Shown here piece after piece: positions 47,559 to 61,358 of a stretch of DNA of 64,000 nucleotides. The notes under the pieces were generated by a model that was given only the letters and a program-made list of their open reading frames with translations, had not been told where the DNA came from and did not search any database. Within the stretch, counting starts at the first letter, position 1; the number at the start of each line of letters is the position of its first letter. Origin of the DNA: Atriophallophorus winterbourni. Its lineage: Eukaryota > Platyhelminthes > Trematoda > Plagiorchiida > Microphallidae. The stretch lies in contig JACCGJ010018212.1 of assembly GCA_013407085.1 (NCBI GenBank), positions 75,001 to 139,000 on the forward strand. Direction: 5' to 3'. The position numbers were made by a program, and so were the translations under genes.

Positions 47559-47625
47559 TGCGTAGTGGATCGAAATTATCACCAAAAATAATATGATCGT
47601 TGATGTCGGGAAAAAAATAATTGTT
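47559..47625 (-). CDS. Penultimate exon of the same minus-strand gene
   Basis: Acceptor CATCCTTTTAG. The 67-nt exon reads NNYFFPDINDHIIFGDNFDP and LR plus one base, with donor CGCA|GTGATA. Joined to the next exon the frame continues as LRKHISAEGH. The family is not recognised. Confidence 0.42.
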
Positions 47626-47916
47626 CTAAAAGGATGTCTACAAAATGTTATAAATGTTTTCCGGGAAACAATTTTGAGTCTATATATTATGACCAGTGAA
47701 AATTAATTGTCAAATGTGCCAAATTCAATATACGCAAAATATTTATGTGTGACAATTTTCGGAAATTCCCTAGAAACTACTTGTTAACCACCTTTATTAT
47801 TATATACTGGAAAATCGATTTTTAAATGAATTATTCCACAACTGATATGTCAATACTTCTTGCAAGCCCGTTGAATGTTCATATATATTTTCAAATCTGT
47901 TTCATAATAGTTATGT

Positions 47917-48007
47917 TTATTTAACTCTGGAGGAAAACCAAGCTTTAAAAGACGCTAAATCTCGTGGCAATTTGACCAAAGAATTAAAATCATCCACTTG
48001 TGCTGTA
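47917..48007 (+). CDS. Exon 1 of the seven-exon gene
   Basis: Acceptor TTTCATAATAG and strong donor GCT|GTAAGTTTT. One base then 30 codons: [31 protein letters not shown]. Ends in phase 0. Confidence 0.55.
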
Positions 48008-51000
48008 AGTTTTACTGAATGAAAGTTTTAAATGTTTCTAATATAACCGTGCAATTGTCCACTTTTAACGTTATTGAATGACGCTAGAAATCACTATTTA
48101 TTGCATACAGTACCTGCGCATGATAATAAAACAGGTTCTTAAATAATAATAAAAAGTTTTACAATACGTTAAATTATGTTCGTATCGAAATAATGTTAAC
48201 CAAAATACAAATTATCAGAAGGGTCGAATCATGTAAAATTGTATGTGAAATAAACGATCTCTAAATCGCAATATATTCGAAAATCAATACGGATTTCACT
48301 GAATTTGTCTCTACTCGATTAATCAGCTTTAGTTGTGTGCAAAGTGGTACCTTAAAAGTAAACGTATTTATTTTTTTAAACTCTGTTTTTGTTTTTGACC
48401 ATTTAACATTTCATTAACTCCACAATTTATAGTGAAGTTTGTCTCGCGTTTCCTTATAATGATGTGTTCGACATTTAGTAAGTACGAGACCTAAATGCTT
48501 GAAGCTAAACATTCATTGGAAAGTGAAAACTAAGGATGAAGATGAAAATAATCAGAGGTCGGATAAATACCTGCTATAACGAAATTTGATACACCAACAC
48601 TTCGCACTAAGTGTGCAGTTTCAGAATCTTAATTCAACTTCTAATTCATCGTCTTGATAACTTTTATTTTAGAAGGTTAATTTTCGTCTAACCTGATACG
48701 TGTATTTTCTCTCTTAAATAAATCACGTGAACTGATAGAATATGTTTCGATTCATCCAGCGAGTTAGGTTGTTGCGCAGCAGACAAGAATAATTAGAATT
48801 TGAATCTGGCGTCCTGCTAAAGCAAAAACGAAACCATCTCTGTAAGTAAGGCAATGTCGTCAAATGTAGCACTATCAATCATTAATGCAGAGAATGCGTT
48901 GAGGAATAAATTCATTTATTACAACTCGGAACATCTTGCAGTTAATACTGATCTAAAATGTATTTTATCTTGTACTCTTTTGATACACTGATTTATTTTT
49001 CTGAAGTTTGTTTGCTGATAACGCTGCATCAGGAGAAGTGGATGTTAGTATTGTTTGTGCCGGCATCACATCCGTGTTCATAAAAGAAATAGATAGAGTG
49101 ACAATGCGTGAAAGTTAGAAGACGGTGTGCATATGTTCGATTCTTAAAACGTACCCGGGAATAATGCACATTGCCGCAGTTGCTCTTAATAGTTGAAATA
49201 ATTGTTCTACGATTCAATGATTTGATTTGTCACATGAAAGATGTTTATCAATTTACCAACCAATCAAAATATTTGTAATGATGATGCTCATGTCATGTTG
49301 ATAGTTCGTGTATGATTTCCAACTGATAAAAATCAAAAGATGTGCTAGATTCTTTACTGGATTACACCGGTACATTCAACAGTGAAGTCAGTTCACTTCT
49401 GTGGCATAAATATCCAGAGAGTGGTTCTAAAATAAACATAATTTAATGGAATGCTTTCCATTGTGAGGGTCACCTTGAATTTCACCATTTTAATTGCTAA
49501 TGACTCATACTGAGTCCGAATGCACATGTTGTCTTGCACGGTGGTAATAAGATATCCTCATTTATTTTACGGTTAAATTTATAAAATTTATTGTATTTCT
49601 GTCTCAAATATATAAAACATATGGTACCGGTATTTATCTTGCGTTTTTGAATTCCATGGCTCACCTGCTGCAGTTAGACTTTCCACTTCTATTGCATTCT
49701 TTACCACCTTATTTGAAGCAGCTTCAATAATTTCCCACGAATTTTAATAAGGTGCTTTGCAAATCAACATAGGCAATGATCTTATATCTGGACTTGTCTT
49801 TGTCTGCTCACATACTTCGACGGGTTCGTTGATTGAAATTCTGTCAATATCAGAGTTTGATCAGCGGCATATGCTCGAATATGACCACAAACTCCATACT
49901 AACATCATGGCCCACAGGATATCCTCATCAACGCATATAAATATCACGACTTTTATTCAACAACAAATAATGTGGAGGCTGATTTGTTTAAACATGTAGC
50001 TATCCATTTGATACTAATTATCGTACCACCACAAAAAGTCTACATCAAATTTACACCCAAATATTCATGGATTATTAAATTTTATCGCTTTTTTCGCCTT
50101 CCTTAATTTATGCGTATTCGTCATTTTCTGTTAAACACGAAAAATTTCATATGAACGCCCATTCAATTTTACTCAAAATAATAGCTGCTGGATATTCGGG
50201 ATTGTATGCTACTTCGATACGTTCAGCCACCAGAAAGTTCAACAATCTACGTTGTTGCTGGCGTGACATCTACCCCATATTTACTAGACTTGAAACGACA
50301 AAACACCAGATCTACTATCGATTTGCAGATCAAACACTTCTTTGAAGAAAAATTCCATGGCAACATTGCGATTTCAAACATTAATATCCGAATATTTAAC
50401 CGTGAGTTATCAGCTGCCATTTTCTGATTTCAAGATTTATGAAATATTTGCAGTTATATAAATGTTCAACCCGCTTATACAATACGGAATATGTCATTAA
50501 TAATACGATTTACTAATAACAAATGGTTCAAGATTAGCATTTAATTAAATAATTTATTATTGACCAATGATTCAAGATTCAATATTTAAGAATTTATAGT
50601 TTTAAAAGCTCATATCTGTACAATACCATCGGATATTCGTATATGAAAAAATATATAAAATTTGAGGCGCTTAGAAAATTGACCGTTTTTGCAGTTAGAA
50701 AAATGTTTTTTATTATCTCCGTATTAGGGTAAAATATTCGTTAGGATAAATATCTTGTGAAGTTGATTAATTCAGTATTATACACGAGTTGTAGGTTGTA
50801 ATTACTGAATAAAACGTTATCAACTTTGTTCCTAAAATACTTTTTACTAGCTGATAATACAGAGTCTGAGGGTATGAAGATCCATAAGGAACAAACCCAC
50901 GCCGATAAGAAAACCGACGGCAGTTCCAGTAAGATTGTGGAGTATCCAATTCCAGTGTGTGAGTGTGTGTGATATGGCTTGACTGGAGACGAAATAAATG

Positions 51001-54000
51001 CCTCAGAGAATGATTTTTTGAGTTCAAAATTTTATAGGTTAGGATTAAATGCAATCGAACCCGTCTGCGATAGAGTGTATCCGAATTAAAATGCACCAGT
51101 TTATCCTCATAAGTGAGGTCGAGAAGACAGCCCACATTTGTTTGTGATAAATTCACTCGACCATCATGGTGCATTTTGTATCCATTTTCCTTAATTTTGC
51201 ACTGAAAAATCAACCACTAGGTGAATGTATTTATTTAGGGGCAGTAGGTAAGTTGCGAAGGATACATCCAAAATACATCGGAGAATTTCGAGCATGCATT
51301 TAGCTCGTTTGTATACGGCATCGCATTGCATTCGGTTTTTCACACTACACATAACTCCATGCTCCGAGGTCTTTCGCTAATATCATCAATTCCAGTAGTT
51401 TGGATCCAGGGTTGTAGAAGAATGAAACTTGTTTAATGTATCTGCAGCAATTAGCAATTTCTGAAGTCGAATAGAAGCTTTTTACTTTATGACAGACTGC
51501 TTAATAGATCACAATCTATCTGTTAACAAAAACAGTTGCAGCTTGACTTCATTCGCATCAAAATTTAAGCATTATCCGCAAAACGAATCACAATGGTTGG
51601 GACAAGTTTCAGAAGGTAGGCATCTTCTCAGCCAGGTTAAAAGGCGCCCATTAATACCAAACTCCTACAACTTACTCAGAAGTATGGAATGGTCCGCGCG
51701 ATCAAACGCCATCGGTATGTCCAAGTTACACGCATGTAAGCAGCAACTCTCATTCACTGCATGCGTCCAGTCGTTCATTGTCTCAAGTAGGTTAGTCAGG
51801 AAAGAACGAGACTTCCGGAACACAGGTTGCTCTCTGTACAACAAATCTCTGTGCAACAAATTATTAGTTTTAACATGACTCACAATTCTTACGCACATAA
51901 TTCGCTTTATAACTTTTGAAGGAGTGTAACAAAGCAGTAATTTGCTGGTTTAGAAAAAGTGTCAAATTTGTAAATCAGAAATTTAAGATTCAAGAATTCA
52001 TAGTCACAAAAAGCACACAGCTTAACAATTACTATATCATAGTAAATATTCGTTCATGAAAAAAGAATAAGAAATAGTTATGCAATGTCAAGTGTAGTCC
52101 ATTTGAATGGTTACCATGAGGGAATACGCAGTTATTGTTAGATCGTAATGCAACAAAAACGTTTCCAATTTCGAATAAACGTTTTGACGCTGGGAGCATT
52201 GAGACGTTTTTCATAGCAAGCAATCCTAAGGAAACAGACACGTACAGAATCAAAATAACTTCGACGGCTGATACAGGAATGAAGCATTTGCAGTGTCACT
52301 GAGTGGCTGCGTTTATGTTGTGACTTACGGTATTTAATAAATGTTTTAAAGGATTGTGTGGGGTATTTAATATTTTGTATATTAGTATCACATCACTCCC
52401 AAGGCATCTTTGAAGGAGAGTGGTGAGTTTCAGTTTTTGCAATCGTTCCTCGTAGGTTAGGTCCCGGAAACCACTTACGAGTTTGGTATACGATGGTATA
52501 TTTTATTGAGCAATAGTATATACATTTTTAACCACGTAGTCCAAGATTGCAATGCGTTTCATGGTTGAAATTAAGCACACATTAAAAAAGGTGAACAACG
52601 TTCCAGGCGAGAAGGTTTTGAAAATCCGTCGCAGCATATCCAGAAGCTTGGAAGCACGCTTACAGATGACCTCACAATGCAGACTTTTATTTAGGCTGCC
52701 ACATACCAAGAATCTAAGATGACTTTGCGACCCGGTCCAGCTTAAAATCGTCTGCCCAAAATGATATTGGTACTAGAATGGTTATCCACGACCACAATTT
52801 AATATCATGAGTGAAGAGAATCAACTTGCATGTCGTTATTGTGAACCAAGAAAAGTACTGTTTCGATGAAGGAAACTTGCTGTACGCCACTAGATGCATT
52901 AATAACCATTGATTGAATCCCTTTGATTCGAATGATCTATTTATGTCCACCGATGTAACTTTCAAGCTATACACCAATCTGCTCGAACTTTCGTAGTGAT
53001 CGAAGGTGATAAACTTAGTCAAAAGCTTCGGACATATCCAGATAGCAAGCGTGGATGCTAGCTACTTCGTAAACCGCAGGGGTCCAATCGTTTCACACCG
53101 TCAACAAGTTTCTGCAGCATAAGCGAGATTTACGAAAACCATGCTGCGCTGCAGATAGTAGATTTTGTTATTCTAATTGATGAACTAATTTTCCGTCACA
53201 GTACTCTATAGAATTTTAGATGTAGATATCACAGGACGTAAGTTGGCAGGACGGTATTTTGCAGAATATGAACGTCTAACACTTGTATTTAGGTGAAGTC
53301 ACTCAAGTATTTCACATTTTTGGCGCTACTCATTCGATTAGAGAATGTTTAACCAATTCACCTAATTTTTCACGCTTCTGCTGGTCACTAAATTTCAGTA
53401 GAGTTGGCGTGATTCTGTCCGGTTCCTGGGATTTCCTTGGATATTTTCGACACAACCGATCTGGATCTCAGTCTGTTCTGCGGCAAATTTATTGGAGGCC
53501 ATTTTTAAGTCGTATAATTGGAAAATGTATACATATATCGATCGTAGTCTTCGGCACAGTTGGTGCTGAGAATTATGATGCTAGTAATGCATTCATAAGG
53601 TTGACAACAGTTGAATAAACACTGGCTGGATCAATAACGTTTTCCAGTACAGAATCCGTTAGTTCGTCATGCGTCATGACCCTAAAAATACCGGATTTCA
53701 TATTCGTCATGTTGTTTAAGGTTCGATAAAGCAGTTCCGGTTTTTTTCGCATACTTACAACTAGCTAATGCTTCTGTTATTATCTATGCTCCCGGATAAG
53801 ATTTGTGACTTGATTGCGCAATTCGCCAAAGTTTGCCACGGTCAATTCTGTTCTGACGACCCTGTGAATAGCCCATGCAAATTTGTTGCGTTCTCATCCA
53901 TTTTCCAGTACAACTGCAAGTTCTGAAATTGAATCTATGCTCTCGCGTTTCGGGACATAGATAAGATTTAAATGTATCTAGTTGGTGTCGTAATCTGTCA

Positions 54001-57000
54001 GGGTTATGCATTGCGAATTCGGATCACTGAAAATTATAATATATGTATCGAAGGCCAAATTGTTTCTAACAAACCAACGTAATCCACTTTTATATTTAGT
54101 GTTATTTGCTTCATGACTCTACTTGAGTTGCACACATATTGAAAGAGAAAACGAGTTGACCTATACGATCCAGCGGAGGTTGATACTGAACATCCTCCAC
54201 GGCCGTTCCTTCGGAGGTTAGGACTAGGTCTAGGATAGATGACTGATCAAATTTATTTATATATTCGAAATCATTATTATACAGAGGCAATCAAACATTT
54301 CGCCGAATTTCTGGTCTAGGACTTGAAGTGTTTGATCAACTAGGTTATAATGATGTAGTTGTTATCGGTATTGACGAAATTAATAATTCAATATTCTGAG
54401 GAAATATAATAGGTATTTACCGTTAAGCCACAAAAATTGCAATTGGATATATATCACGTCGACGTGGGTTGAAATTATCGACCGGGTAAAGCATTAGGGT
54501 AAATAGCGTAAGAAAATGTTTTTGTTTCGAAACATTAATACGTTACGGATCTAATTATGAGTCAACATTGTCTGAACATAAGATCGTACAAATAAAGGTG
54601 GCCATCTAATGACATTTAAACGCTATTTCATAGGATGTACAAATAGAATGTACACAAAATAATAATGGTGAGCATGGTCTTTAGACTAGCTTTAAAAAGC
54701 ATTTCTGCGTTAGTCACTTTGCCCATCCACATGATGTATAGGATACGACGGAAGCATTCAGCTTTCATTCGTTTCTGGCTTAGGTGGTTCAGGTTTAAGT
54801 GCCATACAGTAATGCATTTATTACGCACGCGTTGTACACCAATATCTTTGTGTTTTACAGTCAACTTGCGGTTGCAACAAATACGAAAGTGTAATCAGGA
54901 CAAAGTGACAGCTGTTCTGACAATCCGCTTATTAACCACCGTGTCTAGCGTGTGTTTATCCGTAATTGTTCAGCCAAGATATGTAAAATGATGTACTGGT
55001 TCAATCTAACAGTTTTCAACAGCGATGATTGGACGCGATACAATCGGTTGACCAAGGACTTCGGTCTTGCTCATAGAGATTGTTATCCCAAACTCTTTGC
55101 ATGCGACGAAAAACAGACCATAACCGACTGTTTGTATTCTGGGAAGTGAGACTCGGTTAATAGCACGCTGGAGTCCCCTATACTCGATATTTGCGAATTC
55201 GCTGTACTCTAACTTACGGTGTTGCTTTCGGAAATGTTTTGTTGTGCGTATCCAATGATGATGGTGAACGTTAAACTACACCAAAGATGCATTTCTCTAC
55301 TGAGTCAATCTTCAAGTCACAACATATACTCTGTTTCAGGTAGAGATCGGTGTCTGTAAATACCATGGTGCATGAACGTTCGTGTTGGTTAACAGCTACT
55401 GCATAAACTGTTACGATGAGGTCTCTTGTAACAGGGCAACTTTCGGAACCGAAATCACGCGGTCTCTAAACTAAAATTCGAACAATGCCTCAGTTATTGC
55501 TATAACGTCAAGCGAGCGTCGAATACAGAAAACATTCATTTCAGCTATTTTGTTTACAAAGCATTGTGCGTTCGAATATAGGCAGTTGATTGTGCACTTC
55601 ACATATGGTGGTGACGCGGAAAGCTCGTCTATTTGTCCGACGCTTCGAAGAATCAGATTTATCACGATTTGTTATTTTGGTGATTAGTGATTAACAATGG
55701 TTATTTATTATGGACTTCTATGTTTCCTTGAATTTTCGATAAAAGATCTCATAATTATTTTCACCGAGCTTCGAGGTTCACCAACTGTGATGCATTGGTC
55801 TCGGCTCCGTTTGACGGCTTTAATCGACAGACACCAAACAAAAAACCCAAATCAGACGTACAATTCTAAGGTCCTGACATCCGATGGCACTTGATGTCAA
55901 AGTCGTCTGCTCGTCGAATTTATGTTCAGAAATCTTTCACGAGAAGAGTTAGGTGCGTCTCGATCGAATAATTATTGAGAGGTGAAATTTAAGAGGTTTT
56001 TATTGGAACGTTCCGCAATATATTAGACACGAAGTATCGAGTAAAACATTCGTGGCGACCGTCGATTTATTCTCATACAAAGGAAGCACGACTTGATGGA
56101 TTGTAATGAATTGTATTGTATTGACTTAAAGGAAATAACCAACCCAATAATGGAAGTGAGAACAAACCACGCTCACTCCAATTACTCAGTATGTATTGAT
56201 TAATGTATGTTTGACAACGAGAACTTGAATAACAGTATTATTGATTATTATTGAATGAATGATGATGAATGATTGAATATTATTGATCGTTAATCAAACA
56301 GTCCCCATATCCACCGCAGTTTGCGAATGATCCTAGGTTTTTATAATTTTAGTACGGTTTTTTCAACAAACGTTCTAAATTAATTGATTGAACACACGAA
56401 GATTCCAGCAAACCCGAAACGTCATCAACAGTTGCCAACAATTGTCTCGCTTCTTCAATGTCAGTAGTCGATGGTGCCAGTAAGGCTTTTCCTTTAGCCG
56501 TTTTGAAAAGTACATTATCTGACGATCCTCCAGATGAGCTAGAAGGCAGTGCTAAATGAGCTTGATAAGATGAGTTCGGTGATTTATTTGAAATGGTATC
56601 TGATGAATTCGGAAGTTTGCTCACTTTGAAGCTACTTTCTTGGTAATGAAAATTAGATTTTCCTTGGAATCAATGATACGGGCGGATGTGAACGTGTTAA
56701 CAGCAAATGCGCTTAAGTCGGTTGATAGGGAAATCAAATTTTTATCATCAAACAAAAGAGTTTTAGAACGAGCAATGGCATTGTTAAAAATCGGTCGAAC
56801 TGTCTTTCCAGATGCAGTTTGGAACTTTAGAGCAACGGGAGCTTTCTTCATACTATGATGGGATGTATGAAAGTGAACGTTTCCTTTTCTGCCAAGCGGC
56901 ATAGAGAAGATAATTTCATCGTTTGTCACCATTTGAGCCATGAATTTTTCAAAAGGTTCTTGGAGTCCATATGAAATGAGGCAGAGCTTGAGAAACACAG

Positions 57001-60000
57001 GGTTTCCTTCTACGTCAAGAGAAATCGGAGGAATTCGCATTCCACCAGTTGCTTGCGAACATTTAATCATGAGATTCTCAAACTCGGAAGTGTCTTCAGA
57101 CAATGTGAAATGAGATAGACTGATATTTAGAGTTTGCGTTGCTTTCGGACGGAGAATAGATGAAACAGTTTTAATAACAATGAATCTACAGGCGGCAGTA
57201 TTGGTTCCATCTCGGATAGAGATCATACGTGATCCAACGACAGGAATAGAATGTCTAGTAATGCCTTCAATTTTGAGGCTAGTAGGTTGGATTTTCGCAT
57301 TAGGAGCAAACTGTTTCAGATCTCTCTGGGTAAAAAGCGATTTCACGCTACTCGTATCTAGAATAAAATCTATGGATGCGCCACTAGAAACACAGGAGAT
57401 GGTTTTACGAATATGGCTAGAACTGCAAGATGTCATGGCTAAAGGAGATGATTTAAATTCATCATTAACATCGCTATCCTGAGCGTTTTTCGAATCAGTC
57501 CAATACATTTTGGCAGTTCGACAAATGGATTGAATATGACCAGTTTTTCCGCACTTGTGACATCTTGCTTGACGGAATTGACAAATGTAGCGTGAGTGCC
57601 GCATGACGCACATTTCCAAATTTTGATTAAATTTAAATGTTTATCAGTAACACGACGATAATTCGGTTTATACTTCAGCTGTTGACCTGCTATAGCATTC
57701 TTCGCTCCTCCACGTTTCTTTGTATTAAACATGACAGAACTTTCTGCTGGCGACAAATCTATCTTTGCCGCATGCGCATCTTGATAATGTTTACAATGAG
57801 GTCGAACATCTCTAAAAAAAGGTTATGGCAGATTCGGGTGCTGATTTTGCAAAACACTGTCATTTATTCCAGCGATTTAGCGATCTTTTAATTGCATTTT
57901 TAACATGTCACCAAAGTCGAATTTCGCTGAAGGAATTAATAATTGTAGAATAAAATTCTTTGATAGGGATGGCGCACCATTTAATGAAATTTCGCACGTT
58001 CAGTTGCTTCGAAATGTGGCAAAAAAGCATTTAAGCATTTCGTATGGAAGGAAAATTGGCGAATCCGAATATGCCCAATTTTGTTTTAACGTATATGCAG
58101 ATTTTCCGACTGCATTTGGAAAATGAACAGACTTTCTATCTTTTTCTGCTTTCGGCCGTGTCAACCATGAAATTTCGAATCTTTTAAAATAATCTTCAAT
58201 TTCTAGAGCATTTGCATTTATATTGAGAGGTTTCAGACTCTAATTTGCTATGAAGAATTGCTGATCGCGACACCAAATGTAATGAATTTTATTGAATTGG
58301 ATAGAATGAAATGATCAACACAAGGATGGAAGTGAGAACAAACCACGTTCACTCCAATTACTCAGTATGTATTGATTAATGTAGGTTTGACAACGAGAAC
58401 TTGAATAACAGTATTATTGATTATTATTGAATGAATGATAATGGATGATTGAATATTATTGATCGTTGAACGAACTGTCACCACATGGATGCAGCAAAAG
58501 ATCTCCCGAATGCTAGCGATATCAGGCAAGTCAAAAAAAAGAGTCAACAACTTTTACGCGCGCTACAAAATGTCCATTTTATTAATACGAAGTTCCGAAA
58601 TATTCATCACAAGACACCAACAATAATGGAGTTTAATTGATATATTCAAGAGAAATCGAGAGTGTACGAATGATCCAGATATAATTTGAGAGTGACGAGA
58701 TTTGAGCAAAAGTATCGGAGCACAAAATTATGCATCCAGACGGTCGAAAGCGATCTATCAAGACAGCTCGATTCATTTTGAAAATAATTACGAGCTGATA
58801 TTCTAGCAGACATGACTAAAATGTTTGTTTATTGATATTGAACAGCTCAATATACACTTTTACTTGCTAATTATTAGCATTTATTTACATTATTCAGACA
58901 CAAGCCAGCCTACGGGGAGCGATATGGAAGACAGAGGTATCTTCAGTAAGTAATATTGTTTGGTCTGTTTAGAACTCGTCTGAATGTGTGATACATTTGT
59001 AGAACAAACACAAAATACAGCTTTCCAGATTTATGAGGATATGTAATGAAATTAATGTAAAAAATGATTTTAATGTATGAAGTAATAGTGAATATTTCAA
59101 TTATTTAGACTTTGGTTTCGTTTCCCACGCGTGTGTGAACAATAGCAAAATATTCGAGAAAAAAATACAAGCGGGACTAAATCTCGATTTGATTAATCCG
59201 GTGAGTGTCTTATACACGTTTGTGCTGGAAGTAAAATAAAGATCTCAGTTACCTGAAAAATTGAATTTCAGATACGGTCTTTAGCGAGAAATTTCTCCAA
59301 GATATCATTCGACTACAATCCAGTGTCTCATTCTTGGAAAAATTCAAGCGTTTTCGAAGCTGTTGTTGAATGCCGGGAACCGAGATTCAACATGAAAACC
59401 TCGCTACTGAAAGTTTATCCTGAACGCTGGCATTTGTATCCCGCCTTGTTACAACATATTCGATTTCCGGCAACGAGCGAATGTTTCTTAAACTTTGAAT
59501 TGAGCTTATTGCCTGCTTCAAGTATGTTCTAATTAAACTTCCAGTGACATACAATCATCATTTTTTGAATTTAATATTTAATATCGTTATATGAAAGTTG
59601 TCTACAACACCTCGATTCGCACTATTAGTACTTTTAAATATTGCATTTATAGTTGTTCTCGAGTACACGATAAGATATTATAAGCTTCGGACAAAAGAAT
59701 TAAGTAGGAATTTCAATGTTTTATTACATCATATTTTCTATAAAAATGTGATTGATAGTAAGATCTTTAATGTTTGCTTCCACAGTTGTTGTTGGCAGAT
59801 TGGTTTTGGGGATTATCTCATAATCAGAAAAACGTTCCTACGCTAAGAGGTCTTATATGACATCAGGCAAACAAGTCCAACCTATGTATTGCTCTCTCAA
59901 TCCTTACTCGGCATATTGATTCTTATTACAAGGTGAAGAGTGGATGCGCCTGACAGGTGCCTTGAATCCAGCTACTTCGCGTCAATGAATACGATCAACG

Positions 60001-60964
60001 CAGTTGAAAGAAAACCTATATTTCGAACCTCCAATATCCAATCGACAGAATGGATATAAATAACAAAAACGGACAAAATAAAGAGCCGGAGTCACGTTAG
60101 GCAGTCCACAATTATAACAACATTCATCCTTGGAACACTTGCAACGACATCTTTGTCAAATTTGTATCAACTTAACTGTACTTTTGGTTTCAATAGTGTT
60201 AATGCGTTGGAGCATTTGCTGCACTGCCAAAAGCTAGTTCTTGAATTATCACAATGAAGATTCTGTCGGAAACATCCTCGTTCAGAGCATAAACATACGT
60301 TTTATGATATAGTCGTTGGGGCGTTTACATGAAATGCGTACTAGTCCTAAAATGAGATACCAATGCGCAGACAGCGCTGCGAAAGTGAATTCGTACCAGG
60401 CTAGAGTTCGATGCACCAAATTCCCTACTAAGCAAAGGATTATTCTCAGTCGCATAAGCTAAACTGATCCTGCATTTGATATTTCCAGGTTTGTGTTTTT
60501 AAAGTGTTTAACAACTAGAACCTATTTTACCATATCGTCAGCTGGATGTGATAAACATGGCTATTACTCAAATTTACGTATAGACAAATATGAACTCAAC
60601 AACCTGATAATTATATTAACGCCGATGCCATGAAAGCATACTAATCGAATTGAAATAAATTACATGAACGGAAAGTTTACCATTCAAGTACAAAAATAAC
60701 AGGAAATGCGTTCAAATGCTGAGAATTTCATTACGATTCTCACAATGCCAGCAGCAGTCAAGATCAAGTATTTGCAGCTAATAGTTGTGCACAACAAGAA
60801 AATCTTAACTGATGTTTGAATATCTGTATTAAAATCTTCCATACATTCAAGGACAGTTAAACAATCTGTTAACATGACATAGCCAGCCCCCGTGTAAACA
60901 GTGAAAATCTTGATATGAAGGATTTGAAATGCTAAGGTTTATCTGTCGAAATTGCAATTAGATA

Positions 60965-61019
<55 letters not shown>

Positions 61020-61056
61020 GATAGATAGATTGATTGATAGATAGAGAGATAGGTAT

Positions 61057-61090
<34 letters not shown>

Positions 61091-61091
61091 G

Positions 61092-61164
<73 letters not shown>

Positions 61165-61167
61165 ATG

Positions 61168-61226
<59 letters not shown>

Positions 61227-61281
61227 GGACAGATAGATAGATAGATAGATAGATAGATTGATAAATAGATAGATAGGAATG

Positions 61282-61358
<77 letters not shown>

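Larger units (their letters stand above)
56102..58485 (-). mobile_element. Short LTR retrotransposon (Gypsy-like) with BRC-like repeats
   Basis: 208-bp direct repeats (56,102-56,309 and 58,278-58,485), a 5-bp target duplication TGGAT and a minus-strand gag-protease-RT start define a 2,384-bp element. A possible primer-binding site (TGGTGTCGCGATCAG on the minus strand, 58,261-58,275) lies two bases inside the 5' LTR. RNase H and integrase are absent and RT is limited to its N-terminal ~40 residues. After that the reading frame changes character and contains two BRC-like motifs up to the 3' LTR. It is non-autonomous as it stands. Confidence 0.8.

Noticed and set aside
48806..48850. 45-nt exon-like segment ending at GTAAGTAAGG
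   Set aside because: Its phase (1-1) does not fit between the plus-strand exons ending at 48,007 (phase 0) and starting at 50,185 (phase 0). The acceptor also lacks a pyrimidine tract.
59272..59846. Possible similarity of exons 4-5 plus the alternative tail to TMEM231
   Set aside because: Only a few aligned residues (an RN...NP...W pattern and a C-terminal hydrophobic segment) are shared, and the earlier exons do not fit. This is too weak to name.
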